Assembly: GCA_902798755.1 (NCBI GenBank)
Contig: CADBYC010000024.1
Coordinates: forward strand, 1 to 64,000
From: an uncultured Ruminococcus sp.
GTDB taxonomy: Bacteria; Bacillota; Clostridia; Oscillospirales; Acutalibacteraceae
Reading direction: 5' to 3'
DNA: 64,000 bases
The notes below the pieces were generated by a model that did not search any database, was not told the origin of the DNA, and worked only from the letters and a program-made list of their open reading frames with translations. A program made the position numbers and the translations under genes. Shown piece after piece: positions 43,833-52,494 of the stretch. Within the stretch, counting starts at the first letter, position 1. Each line of letters starts with the position of its first letter.

Positions 43833-44681
43833 ATGAAAAAACTGCGTTTTACCAAGATGCACGGCATCTCAAACGATTATGTTTATATCAGCACATTTGA
43901 CCAGCCCGAGGAGGATTGGGAACAGCTGGCGATCCGCCTGAGCGACCGCCGCACGGGTATCGGCGGCGACGGTATCATTCTTGTCTGTCCGTCCGACGTT
44001 GCCGACGCGAAAATGCGTATCTTCAACGCCGACGGCAGCGAGGGCATGATGTGCGGCAACGGGATCCGCTGTGTGGGCAAGTTCATCTATGACAAGGGGC
44101 TTGTCCCCGCCGATAAGACGACCGTCACGATCGACACCCTGAGCGGTATCAAGACCCTCGAGCTGACCGTCAGGGACGGCAAGGTGCAGAGTGCGCGCGT
44201 GGATATGGGCGCGGCGATCCTCACGCCTGCCGAGATCCCTGTCGTATTTGACAAGGAGAGAATGATCGACGAGGGGCTGACCGTGGACGGCAGGGAATGG
44301 AGAGTCACCGCCGTTTCGATGGGCAATCCGCATTGCGTGACCTTTGTTGACGACGTGGAAGGCTTGGCGCTTGAGAAGATCGGACCGCACTTTGAGTACC
44401 ACCCTGCTTTCCCTGAGCGAGTGAACACGGAATTCGTCAAGGTCATCGACGACCACACTTTGCAGATGCGCGTATGGGAGCGTGGCTCGGGCGAGACCTG
44501 GGCTTGCGGCACGGGCGCTTGCGCGACCGCCGTGGCGGCTTGCCTGAACGGATTCTGCAAAAAGGGCGAGGACATCACCGTGCGCCTGCGCGGGGGCGAC
44601 CTTGTCATCAACTACACCGACGAGACCGTCATCATGACGGGTCCCGCTTCGACCGTGTTTGAGGGCGAAGTCGAGATGTAA
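43833..44681 (+). CDS. dapF: diaminopimelate epimerase
   Basis: A 282-residue PLP-independent epimerase converting LL- to meso-diaminopimelate for lysine and peptidoglycan. Both catalytic cysteines are present: MCGNGIRC near 77 and WACGTGAC near 225. N-terminal FTKMHGISNDY fits the family (usually GxGNDY). Start choice is between ATG 43830 and ATG 43833; the latter has AAAGGG at eight bases and matches the family start. It has its own promoter and a repeat-derived terminator. Confidence 0.95.
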   Translation: MKKLRFTKMHGISNDYVYISTFDQPEEDWEQLAIRLSDRRTGIGGDGIILVCPSDVADAKMRIFNADGSEGMMCGNGIRCVGKFIYDKGLVPADKTTVTIDTLSGIKTLELTVRDGKVQSARVDMGAAILTPAEIPVVFDKERMIDEGLTVDGREWRVTAVSMGNPHCVTFVDDVEGLALEKIGPHFEYHPAFPERVNTEFVKVIDDHTLQMRVWERGSGETWACGTGACATAVAACLNGFCKKGEDITVRLRGGDLVINYTDETVIMTGPASTVFEGEVEM

Positions 44682-44683
44682 TC

Positions 44684-44706
44684 GTAGGGACGAGCATTGC
44701 TCGTCC
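44684..44706. repeat. type B repeat end, solo
   Basis: GTAGGGACGAGCATTGCTCG, one hairpin end of the type B family, without its partner. Confidence 0.65.
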
Positions 44707-44748
44707 GCGTCCCGCAGGGACGTTCGCCGCAGGCGAGAGAAATCAGGA

Positions 44749-44791
44749 GTGAGGAGTGAGGAGCTGACAGCTCCGTCCTCACTTTCCTTTT
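44749..44791 (+). terminator. repeat-derived terminator after dapF
   Basis: Type A-like GTGAGGA...GGAGCT pairs with AGCTCC...TCCTCAC, followed by TTTCCTTTT. A type A fragment appears to serve as terminator. Confidence 0.65.
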
Positions 44792-44854
44792 GCCTAAAAA
44801 GTTTTCCACACGCTATGCCTGTTCCGTCAAGATGATGAAAGTAGGAACGGGAAC

Positions 44855-44883
44855 TTGACTTTATCATGATAAAGTGGTAAACT
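44855..44883 (+). promoter_or_regulatory. his operon promoter with a palindrome in the spacer
   Basis: TTGACT (44855-44860), 17-base spacer, TAAACT (44878-44883). The perfect 16-base palindrome CTTTATCATGATAAAG (44859-44874) occupies the spacer, an ideal repressor site. YerC, encoded first in the operon, is a candidate binder. Confidence 0.6.
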
Positions 44884-44894
44884 GACTTTAAAAA

Positions 44895-45040
44895 TGAGGA
44901 GTTAGGAGTGAGGAGTTAGGAGTGAATGGTGGGCGTTGCCCACACCCATTTGTAAATGTTTCAGCAACGCTTCCGAATTATTTTTCAGGAATCCAAAGCA
45001 CAAAGTGCTTCCTAAAACTCCTCACTCCTCACTCCTAACT
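44895..45040. repeat. type A repeat in the his operon leader
   Basis: Heptads GAGGAGTTAGGAGTGAGG, GGTGGGCGTTGCCCACACC, a core, then ACTCCTCACTCCTCACTCC and TAAC, ending 16 bases before yerC. It would be transcribed in the his leader. Confidence 0.85.
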
Positions 45041-45056
45041 AAAAAAGAGGTATATT

Positions 45057-45344
45057 ATGAACCATTCACCGTCTGCCGACAGGCTCTTTGAGGCGATACT
45101 CAGCCTGAAAGATACCGACGAATGCTATCATTTCTTTGAAGATATCTGCACCATCACCGAGCTGCGCGATATGTGCCAGCGGCTGGATACCGCGTTTCTG
45201 ATCGACGAGGGCATCAGCTATCAGAAGATCTCGGAGCAGATCGGCGTGTCCACCGCCACCATCAGCCGCGTCAGCCGCTGCCTGAACTACGGCGCGGGCG
45301 GCTACCGCGCGGTCATCGACCGCATGAAGGAGGACAAAGCATGA
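45057..45344 (+). CDS. yerC: YerC/TrpR-like regulator
   Basis: A 95-residue TrpR-superfamily protein: LFEAILSLKDTDECYHFFED, then TITELRDMCQRLDTAFLIDE and the helix-turn-helix YQKISEQIGVSTATISRVSR. YerC proteins are often linked to histidine synthesis genes in Clostridia. It opens the his operon and its last codons overlap the next start (ATGA). It may sense histidine and bind the palindrome in the promoter, but neither is proven. RBS AAGAGG. Confidence 0.9.
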   Translation: MNHSPSADRLFEAILSLKDTDECYHFFEDICTITELRDMCQRLDTAFLIDEGISYQKISEQIGVSTATISRVSRCLNYGAGGYRAVIDRMKEDKA

Positions 45345-46918
45345 ATATCAGCGATAAGATACTCAGCAACGCCGAGCGCCTGACCTTCTCGCTCAGGGAG
45401 CTGTACAGCCAAAGCGGCTATCAGCCCTATCGCATGAGCAAATTTGAGGACTATGACCTGTACAGCAGGAACAAGGATTTTCTCGTGTCCGACAGCGTCA
45501 TCACCTTTACCGATATCGGCGGCAAGCTCAAAGCCCTGAAGCCCGACGTCACCCTGTCCATCATCAAGAACCATTCGGACGGCGAGACGACGAAGCTGTA
45601 TTATAACGAGAACGTTTACCGCGTGTCAAAGAGCGTGGGCGGCTATAAAGAGATCATGCAGGCGGGTGTGGAGTGTATCGGCGAGGTCGACAGCTCCCTT
45701 GTCGGCGAGAGTCTGATGCTCGCCGCAAAGAGCCTGAGCCTTGTAAGCCCGCATTTTGTGCTGGACGTATCGAGCCTTGATATCCTCAACGCCGCGCTCG
45801 AACGCATTACCGACAGCCGCCATCTGCAGGAGGAGCTGGTCAAATGCGTCAGCGAGAAGAACGCCCACGGGATCATTTCGATCTGTGAGGAGAATGGGAT
45901 CGACACCCTGTCCGCCGACAGCCTGATCACGCTGCTCTCCCTGTGCGGCAAGCCTGAGCGCGTACTGCAAAAGCTCGCTGATCTGTGCGCGGAGCTTGAT
46001 TGTGAGGAAGCCTATGACGAGCTGAAAGAGGCGCTGTCCGTCTTTTCTGACAGCGACCTGCTCGAAAAAATACAGATCGACTTTTCGGTCGTCAGCGACC
46101 GCGCCTACTATAACGGCGTGATCTTCAAGGGCTTTATCAGCGGTGTTCCCGACAGCGTCCTGTCAGGCGGCAGATATGATAAATTATTGAAGCGCATGAA
46201 GCGCAAGAGCAAGGCGGTCGGCTTTGCGGTGTATCTCGATATGCTTGAGCGTATCGACGAAGAAGCACAGACACAGGCGGCGACCGATACGATGCTCAAC
46301 GTCGCTCTGCCCAAGGGCAGACTGGGCGAAAAGGTCTACGCGATGTTCGCGGCGGCGGGCTTTCCCTGTCCGTCCATCTTAGAGCCCAACCGCAAGCTGA
46401 TCTTTGAGAACAAAGAGGCGGGCGTGCGCTATTTCTGGGTCAAGCCCAGCGACGTCGCGATCTACGTCGAGCGCGGCGCGGCGGATATCGGCGTAGCGGG
46501 CAAGGATATCCTGCTCGAATATGAGCCTGAGATCTACGAGCTGCTCGACCTCGATATCGGCAAGTGCCGTATGGCGGTCGCCGCTCCCAAGGAATTTGAG
46601 GACGACCCGAACCGCACCCTGCGCGTCGCGACAAAGTTCTCGAAGATCGCCGCCGACCACTACGCCTCAAAGGGCAGAGATATCGACATCGTCCACCTGA
46701 ACGGCTCGATCGAGATCGCGCCCATCTTAGGGCTGACGGACGTAATCGTGGATATCGTGGAAACAGGCGCGACCCTGAAGGAAAACAACCTTGAGGTCAA
46801 GGAGAATATCGTCCCGATCTCCGCAAGGCTGATCGCGAACAAGAGCAGTTATAAATTCAAGGGCGACAGTATTATGAAGGTCGCCGCTGAGCTGAAAAGT
46901 CAGATTGAGGCTATGTAG
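45341..46918 (+). CDS. hisZ/hisG: fused HisZ-HisG ATP phosphoribosyltransferase
   Basis: A 525-residue protein joining the two subunits that are normally separate. Residues 1-~310 are HisZ, a histidyl-tRNA synthetase-like regulatory fold (PYRMSKFEDYDLY, then KPDVTLSIIKN, and late SGGRYDKLL). After a linker (EEAQTQAATDT), residues ~318-525 are the short catalytic HisG: VALPKGRLGEKVY, then GAADIGVAGKDIL and the PRPP region VDIVETGATLKENN. It catalyses the first step of histidine synthesis and is the usual point of feedback. The continuous frame has no RBS before the HisG part (ATG 46292). The stop TAG is the first bases of a type B repeat. Confidence 0.92.
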   Translation: MNISDKILSNAERLTFSLRELYSQSGYQPYRMSKFEDYDLYSRNKDFLVSDSVITFTDIGGKLKALKPDVTLSIIKNHSDGETTKLYYNENVYRVSKSVGGYKEIMQAGVECIGEVDSSLVGESLMLAAKSLSLVSPHFVLDVSSLDILNAALERITDSRHLQEELVKCVSEKNAHGIISICEENGIDTLSADSLITLLSLCGKPERVLQKLADLCAELDCEEAYDELKEALSVFSDSDLLEKIQIDFSVVSDRAYYNGVIFKGFISGVPDSVLSGGRYDKLLKRMKRKSKAVGFAVYLDMLERIDEEAQTQAATDTMLNVALPKGRLGEKVYAMFAAAGFPCPSILEPNRKLIFENKEAGVRYFWVKPSDVAIYVERGAADIGVAGKDILLEYEPEIYELLDLDIGKCRMAVAAPKEFEDDPNRTLRVATKFSKIAADHYASKGRDIDIVHLNGSIEIAPILGLTDVIVDIVETGATLKENNLEVKENIVPISARLIANKSSYKFKGDSIMKVAAELKSQIEAM

Positions 46919-47080
46919 GGACGTTCCTCAGCCGGAGACGGCACCCCTCTGTCGCTTTGCGACACCTCCCCTTAGGGGAGATCACATTGCCCGTCCGCAG
47001 AATGACGGGCTTTGCGGGTCGCTGACACGTCAGATAGAATACAACACGGCTGCACGCGGACGACCGATGGTCGTCCCTAC
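46915..47080. repeat. composite type B repeat with nested type C unit
   Basis: Left GTAGGGACGTTCC and right CGACCGATGGTCGTCCCTAC are type B ends. Between them lies a type C half: CACCCCTCTGTCGC...GCGACACCTCCCC with CTTAGGGGAG. It appears to be a C unit inserted in a B element, between hisZG and hisD. Confidence 0.7.
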
Positions 47081-47100
47081 GGCAAAACAGGAGAATGTTT

Positions 47101-48384
47101 ATGATCAAAATTATGAATTACAACGAGCTGTCCTACGACGAGATCTTCTCGCGCTTTGAGCCGACTTCGTCGGTCGAGGGCGTCGTTTCCGATATTATCA
47201 AAACCGTCAAAACCTTTGGCGATAAGGCGCTGTTTGACTATACCGCGCGTTTTGACAAGGCACAGCTGACCGATCTGCAGGTCAGCAAGGCGGAGATCAA
47301 CGAGGCGCGCTCCTTGGTAGAGCCCGAGTTCATCGGCATTTTGGAGCACGCCGCGAAGAATATCCGCAAATTCCATGAGGCGCAGAAGCGCCAGAGCTTC
47401 ATCATCAACGACGGCGACGGCATTGTGATGGGTCAGAAGATCATCCCTGTCGACCGCGCGGGTCTGTATGTGCCCGGCGGCACCGCCGCCTATCCGTCCA
47501 CCGTGCTGATGGACGCGATCCCCGCCAAGATCGCGGGCGTGCGCGAGGTCGTGATGGTCACCCCGCCGTCTGTCGACGGTAAGGTGAACCCCGCTATCTT
47601 AGCCGCGGCGTCCGTCGCGGGCGTGGATAAGATCTTCAAGGTCGGCGGCGCGCAGGCGATCGCGGCGCTGGCTTACGGCACGGAAACGATCCCGAAGGTC
47701 GACAAGATCGTCGGCCCCGGCAACGCCTTTGTCGCGGAAGCGAAGAAGCAGGTGTTCGGCACCGTTTCCATCGACATGATCGCGGGCCCGAGCGAGATCT
47801 TAGTCGTCGCGGACGGAAAGTCCAATCCCCGCTGGGTAGCGGCTGACCTGCTCAGTCAGGCGGAGCACGACAAGAACGCTTCGGCGGTACTGGTCACCGA
47901 CAGTATGGAGTTGGCGCAGGCGGTATCCGACGAGCTTGAAAAGCAGATCCCCCTGCTCGACCGCGCCGAGATCGCACGCGCGTCCATCGACAACAACGGC
48001 AAGATCATCGTCGCCGATAACCTCAACGTCGTCATCGACATCGCCAACGAGATCGCTCCCGAGCACCTTGAGCTGTGCGTGGACAATCCCTTTGACTGGC
48101 TCTCAAAGATCCGTCACGCGGGTTCGATCTTCATGGGTCGCAACTGTCCCGAGGCGCTGGGCGATTACCTCGCGGGTCCCAACCACACCCTGCCCACCTC
48201 GGGTACGGCGAAGTTCTCGAGCCCCTTGTCGGTCGACGACTTCATCAAGAAAACACAGTATACCTATTACACCGCCGACGCCTTGAAGCGCGTTGCCGAG
48301 GACGTCGCCTGCTTTGCGAGAAAAGAAGGGCTGACCGGCCACGCGAAGAGTGCGGTGATCCGCCTGGAGGATGACGAGGCATGA
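47101..48384 (+). CDS. hisD: histidinol dehydrogenase
   Basis: A 427-residue NAD- and Zn-dependent enzyme oxidising L-histidinol to histidine. Motifs: VPGGTAAYPSTVLM (about 123), KVGGAQAIAALAYGTETIP (about 180), VGPGNAFVAEAKK, DMIAGPSEILVVAD and the catalytic Glu-His in EIAPEHLEL (about 325). ATG 47101 is preferred (AGGAG seven bases upstream) to ATG 47095. It is separated from hisZG by a composite repeat of about 165 bases and coupled to hisC by an ATGA overlap. Confidence 0.96.
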   Translation: MIKIMNYNELSYDEIFSRFEPTSSVEGVVSDIIKTVKTFGDKALFDYTARFDKAQLTDLQVSKAEINEARSLVEPEFIGILEHAAKNIRKFHEAQKRQSFIINDGDGIVMGQKIIPVDRAGLYVPGGTAAYPSTVLMDAIPAKIAGVREVVMVTPPSVDGKVNPAILAAASVAGVDKIFKVGGAQAIAALAYGTETIPKVDKIVGPGNAFVAEAKKQVFGTVSIDMIAGPSEILVVADGKSNPRWVAADLLSQAEHDKNASAVLVTDSMELAQAVSDELEKQIPLLDRAEIARASIDNNGKIIVADNLNVVIDIANEIAPEHLELCVDNPFDWLSKIRHAGSIFMGRNCPEALGDYLAGPNHTLPTSGTAKFSSPLSVDDFIKKTQYTYYTADALKRVAEDVACFARKEGLTGHAKSAVIRLEDDEA

Positions 48385-49445
48385 GCCGATTTTTCAGTGA
48401 AAAATACAGTAACTTAGAGGCGTACACCCCGGGCGAACAGCCCAAGGACATGCAGTACGTCAAACTCAATACCAACGAAAGCCCCTTCCCGCCGACCGAA
48501 AAGGTCATTATGAGCGCGATGGACGCGGCGCGTAAATTACAGCTCTACTGCGATCCCGAGTGCACGGTGCTGAGAAAGACCTTTGCCGATACGTTCGGTA
48601 TTGACGAGGATCAGGTGCTGTTCACCAACGGCTCCGACGACGCGCTGAACTTCGCGTTCATGGCGTTCTGTGACGAGAGTCACCCTGCCGCTTTCCCCGA
48701 TATCACCTACGGTTTTTATCCCGTGTTCGCCGAGCTGAATCACGTGCCGTATGAGGAGATTCCCTTGAATGAGGATTTCACCATCAACGTCGACGACTAT
48801 TGCGGCATCAATAAGACCATCTTCATCGCGAACCCCAATGCTCCGACAGGTATCGCGCTGAGCATGGAGAAAATCAAAAAGATCTTAGAGAGCAATCCCG
48901 ATAACGTGGTCGTGATCGATGAAGCGTATATCGGTTTCGGACCGGGCAGCGCGATTAAGCTGATCAATGAATACGACAACCTGCTCGTCACCCAGACCTT
49001 CTCAAAGTCGTGGTCCTTGGCGGGTGGCAGACTGGGTATGGCGATCGGCAACCGTGAGCTGATCCGCGACCTGAATACCCTCAAATACTCCACCAATCCG
49101 TATAACGTCAACACCATGACGCAGGCGGCGGGTACCGCTTCGCTGCTGTGCCGCGACGAGTTCGAGAAGAACCGCCGGACGATCATGGTGAACCGCCTCT
49201 TTCTGATCGTCAAATTGAGAAGAATGGGCTTTACGGTGACCGATTCGGTAGCGAACTTCGTTTTCTCGAAGCACCCCGATATCAGCGGCGAGGAGCTGTA
49301 CTTGAAGCTCAAAGAGCGCGGCGTGCTGATCCGTCACTTCACGAAAGAGCGCATCAAGGACTATAACCGTATCACTGTCGGCACGATCGAGCAGGTGAAC
49401 ATCTTGCTGGACAAGATCGGAGAAATTCTGGAGGAAGCCAAATGA
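48381..49445 (+). CDS. hisC: histidinol-phosphate aminotransferase
   Basis: A 354-residue class II PLP aminotransferase. Landmarks: KLNTNESPFPP near 29, FTNGSDDALNFAF near 80, the NPNAPTG substrate loop near 150, VIDEAYIGFG near 176 and the PLP lysine in TFSKSWSLAGGRLG near 210. It transfers the amino group of glutamate to imidazole-acetol phosphate. It overlaps hisD (ATGA) and hisB by four bases. Confidence 0.95.
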   Translation: MSRFFSEKYSNLEAYTPGEQPKDMQYVKLNTNESPFPPTEKVIMSAMDAARKLQLYCDPECTVLRKTFADTFGIDEDQVLFTNGSDDALNFAFMAFCDESHPAAFPDITYGFYPVFAELNHVPYEEIPLNEDFTINVDDYCGINKTIFIANPNAPTGIALSMEKIKKILESNPDNVVVIDEAYIGFGPGSAIKLINEYDNLLVTQTFSKSWSLAGGRLGMAIGNRELIRDLNTLKYSTNPYNVNTMTQAAGTASLLCRDEFEKNRRTIMVNRLFLIVKLRRMGFTVTDSVANFVFSKHPDISGEELYLKLKERGVLIRHFTKERIKDYNRITVGTIEQVNILLDKIGEILEEAK

Positions 49446-50029
49446 GAGAAGTACAGATAGTACGCAAAACGAACGAAACGAATATCCGCCTGAGCCTGAA
49501 CCTCGACGGCACGGGCGAGAGCAATATCAACAGCGGCGTGGGCTTCCTCGACCATATGCTGACCCTTTTCGCGCGTCACGGCAGATTTGATCTGCACTTG
49601 TCCTGTGACGGTGACACCTACGTCGACGACCACCATACGGTGGAGGACATCGGCATCGCGCTGGGTCAGGCGTTCACACAGGCGCTCGGCGACAAGCGCG
49701 GTATCATTCGCTATGGCAGCTTTATCCTGCCGATGGACGAAACGTTGATCCTCTGCGCGGTCGATATATCGGGCAGGAGCTACCTTAACTTTGATCTGCA
49801 TATCCCGACCCAGAAGGTCGGCACCTTTGACACGGAGCTTGCGGAAGAATTCTTCCTCGGCTTTGTCCGCAACGCGAACCTCACCCTGCATGTAAAACAG
49901 CTCGAGGGCAAGAACAGCCACCACATCATCGAGGGCACGTTCAAGGCGTTTGGCAGGACGATGAAGCAGGCGGTCGCGATCGACGATCAGTTCAAGAACG
50001 AGATCCCCTCTACCAAGGGGGTGCTGTGA
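49442..50029 (+). CDS. hisB: imidazoleglycerol-phosphate dehydratase
   Basis: A 195-residue Mn-dependent dehydratase, monofunctional (no phosphatase domain). Two inverted metal motifs HHTVED (about 61) and SHHIIEGTFKAFGR (about 160) are present, with GVGFLDHML near 33 and MDETLILCAVDISGR near 98. Coupled to hisC upstream and hisH downstream by overlapping stop/start codons. Confidence 0.96.
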   Translation: MREVQIVRKTNETNIRLSLNLDGTGESNINSGVGFLDHMLTLFARHGRFDLHLSCDGDTYVDDHHTVEDIGIALGQAFTQALGDKRGIIRYGSFILPMDETLILCAVDISGRSYLNFDLHIPTQKVGTFDTELAEEFFLGFVRNANLTLHVKQLEGKNSHHIIEGTFKAFGRTMKQAVAIDDQFKNEIPSTKGVL

Positions 50030-50637
50030 TGATCGCTATCATTGATTACGGCGTAGGCAATCTGTTCTCGCTGAAATCCTCCTTTGCCGCCATCGGCGAA
50101 GAAGCTGTTGTCACGTCGGACGCAGCTGTCATCTCTCAGGCCGATCGTCTGATCTTACCGGGCGTCGGCGCGTTTGAGGACGCGGCAAAGAAGCTCAGCG
50201 ACAGCGGTATGGCGGAGGTCGTCAAGCGTGAAGCGCAGAGCGGCAAGCCGATCATGGGCATTTGCCTTGGTATGCAGCTGTTGTTTGAGAAAAGCTATGA
50301 GTACGGCGAGCACGAGGGGCTCGGGCTGATCGGCGGCAGCGTTCGTCCGATCGCCGACGTGATCGACAAGGAGCTGAAGATCCCGCATATCGGCTGGAAC
50401 CGCCTGATCGTGAAGAAGCAAAGCCCGCTGTTCAAATATCTCAGCGACGGTGACTGCGTGTACTTCGTCCACTCCTACTACGCGACCGACTGTGAGGACG
50501 CTGTCACCGCCACCGCGGAGTATTCCGCCGAGCTGACCGCCTCTGTGGAGAAGGACAACGTCTACGGCTGTCAGTTCCACCCCGAAAAGAGCGGCGACGT
50601 AGGCTTGAAGATACTCAAAGCGTTTTGTGAGATATAA
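50029..50637 (+). CDS. hisH: imidazole glycerol phosphate synthase, glutaminase subunit
   Basis: A 202-residue class I glutaminase giving ammonia to HisF. The nucleophile is in GICLGMQLLFE (Cys near 77) and the His-Glu pair in CQFHPEKSG (about 183). DYGVGNLFSL and LPGVGAFEDA are typical N-terminal elements. ATG 50029 overlaps the hisB stop (TGATG); GTG 50026 is less likely. A long type A repeat separates it from hisA. Confidence 0.96.
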   Translation: MIAIIDYGVGNLFSLKSSFAAIGEEAVVTSDAAVISQADRLILPGVGAFEDAAKKLSDSGMAEVVKREAQSGKPIMGICLGMQLLFEKSYEYGEHEGLGLIGGSVRPIADVIDKELKIPHIGWNRLIVKKQSPLFKYLSDGDCVYFVHSYYATDCEDAVTATAEYSAELTASVEKDNVYGCQFHPEKSGDVGLKILKAFCEI

Positions 50638-50641
50638 GTCA

Positions 50642-50796
50642 GTTAGGAGTGAGGAGTTAGGAGTGAGGAGTTAGGAGTGAGGAGTTTCGGGAAACGCTAA
50701 CGCGTTTTGAATTGATATTACGAATTTACAAATTATAAATGGGTGTGGGCAACGCCCACCATCAACTCCTAACTCCTCACTCCTAACTCCTCACTT
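50642..50796. repeat. type A repeat inside the his operon (hisH/hisA)
   Basis: Five or more heptads GTTAGGA/GTGAGGA, hairpin GGGAAACGCTAACGCGTTT, GGGTGTGGGCAACGCCCACC, and a right arm of four heptads (AACTCCTAACTCCTCACTCC and onward). It starts five bases after the hisH stop. Confidence 0.9.
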
Positions 50797-50858
50797 AATG
50801 TGCTTATCCAAAGAGATATAGCGTGATCGCTATTTCTTTCTAAGGAGGTTATGAATTT

Positions 50859-51572
50859 ATGATACTATTTCCCGCTATCGACATTGTGGGCGGCAAGGCC
50901 GTCCGCTTGTATAAAGGCGATTATAACCAAATGACTGTCTACAGCGATCATCCCGAGGAGATCGCGCTGGATTTCAAGAATTGCGGCGCGACCCATATCC
51001 ATATCGTTGATCTTGAGGGCGCCCGCGACGGCGGCACCCCGAACCTCGACACGGTTTTAGCCATCAAAAAGCAGTCGGGTCTGTTCTGCGAGATCGGCGG
51101 CGGTATCCGCAATATGGAGGTCGTCGACCGCTATCTTTCCGCGGGCATCGACCGCGTGATCTTAGGCACGGCGGCGATCGAGGACGAAGAATTCCTGAAG
51201 AAAGCGGTCTTGAAATACGGCGAGCGCATTGTCGTGGGCGCGGATATCCGCGAGGGCTTCATCGCCGTCAAGGGCTGGCTCGAGCGCAGTCAGGTGACGG
51301 TCGACGAGTTCTTTGAGAATATGCAGAAGCTCGGCGTCAAGACCATCATCTGCACCGACATCAACCGCGACGGCGTGATGGCGGGCACGAACCTCAATCT
51401 GTACCGCACCATGAGCCGCCGCCACAACGTGGACATCACCGCCTCGGGCGGCGTGTCGACGATGGACGATATCCGCGCGCTCAAGGACATGGACATGTAC
51501 GGCGCCATCATCGGCAAGGCGTATTACACGGGCGCGATCGATCTCAAAGAAGCAGTGGAGGCGGTAAAATGA
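50859..51572 (+). CDS. hisA: ProFAR isomerase
   Basis: A 237-residue (beta/alpha)8 enzyme of histidine synthesis isomerising ProFAR to PRFAR. Catalytic Asp residues lie in PAIDIVGGKAVRL (Asp8) and CTDINRDGVM (about 165); phosphate loops are EIGGGIRN and TASGGVSTMDD. RBS AAGGAGG lies ten bases before ATG 50859. It is the first gene after the type A repeat and overlaps hisF by four bases. Confidence 0.96.
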   Translation: MILFPAIDIVGGKAVRLYKGDYNQMTVYSDHPEEIALDFKNCGATHIHIVDLEGARDGGTPNLDTVLAIKKQSGLFCEIGGGIRNMEVVDRYLSAGIDRVILGTAAIEDEEFLKKAVLKYGERIVVGADIREGFIAVKGWLERSQVTVDEFFENMQKLGVKTIICTDINRDGVMAGTNLNLYRTMSRRHNVDITASGGVSTMDDIRALKDMDMYGAIIGKAYYTGAIDLKEAVEAVK

Positions 51573-52327
51573 TCACCAAGCGCATTATCCCCTGTCTGGA
51601 CGTCAAAAACGGCAGGGTCGTCAAGGGCGTGAACTTTGAGGGGCTCAATGACGTCGCCTCTCCCGTAGAGCTGGCGCAGTATTACTCCTCCTGCGGCGCG
51701 GACGAGCTGGTGTTTTATGACATCACCGCTTCCGCCGAGGGCAGAGCGCTCTTTACCGATATCCTGACCGAGACGGCGAGCAAGGTGTTTATCCCCCTGA
51801 CCGTCGGCGGCGGTATCAACACGGTAGCGGACTTTGACCGCGTGCTCAAATGCGGCGCGGACAAGGTCAGCGTGAATTCGGGCGCGATCCGCAATCCCGA
51901 TCTGATCTATGAAGCCGCTAAGCTCTACGGCGACCAGTGCGTGGTCATTTCCGCGGACGTCAAGCGGCAGGACGGCGCGTTCCGCGTTTACGCCAAGGGC
52001 GGCAGAGAGGACACGGGCATGGAGGCGATCAGCTGGATCAAACGCTGCGTCGATAACGGCGCGGGCGAGGTGGTGCTTAACTCCATCGACACCGACGGCG
52101 TAAAGGGCGGCTTTGACCTCGAGATGTTAGAGGCGGTGTCAAACGCCGTGAACGTACCCGTCATCGCTTCGGGCGGCGCGGGCAAGATAGAAGATTTCAT
52201 CACCCTGTTCAAGACCTTGCCCAAGGTCGACGCGGGTTTAGCCGCGTCCATCTTCCACTTCGGCGAAGTGAAGATCGCCGATCTGAAAGCGGCGATGGCA
52301 AAGGCAGGGATTCCGACGAGGTTATAA
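51569..52327 (+). CDS. hisF: imidazole glycerol phosphate synthase, cyclase subunit
   Basis: A 252-residue (beta/alpha)8 cyclase. Landmarks: RIIPCLDVKNGRVVKG with catalytic Asp11, LTVGGGINTV near 80, CVVISADVKRQ near 125 (Asp130 position), LNSIDTDGVKGGFD near 170 and IASGGAGKIEDF near 203. It takes ammonia from HisH through the barrel. ATGA overlap with hisA. A type B repeat follows within about 22 bases. Confidence 0.97.
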   Translation: MITKRIIPCLDVKNGRVVKGVNFEGLNDVASPVELAQYYSSCGADELVFYDITASAEGRALFTDILTETASKVFIPLTVGGGINTVADFDRVLKCGADKVSVNSGAIRNPDLIYEAAKLYGDQCVVISADVKRQDGAFRVYAKGGREDTGMEAISWIKRCVDNGAGEVVLNSIDTDGVKGGFDLEMLEAVSNAVNVPVIASGGAGKIEDFITLFKTLPKVDAGLAASIFHFGEVKIADLKAAMAKAGIPTRL

Positions 52328-52348
52328 ATGCTGCAATAAACATTTATT

Positions 52349-52463
52349 GTAGGGACGAGCATTGCTCGTCCGCCGCTTTCTGATACATCATTCTAATATG
52401 CGGAGCAGATGTCGCTTCGCGAATGTTCCTTTCGGAACACGGACGACCGATGGTCGTCCCTAC
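52349..52463. repeat. type B repeat inside the his operon (hisF/hisIE)
   Basis: Left GTAGGGACGAGCATTGCTCG, right CGACCGATGGTCGTCCCTAC, core of ~70 bases containing GTTCCTTTCGGAAC. Nearly the same ends as 7496-7610. Confidence 0.85.
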
Positions 52464-52494
52464 GGAGAGAAACTGCAAACAGGAGGACTGAAAC

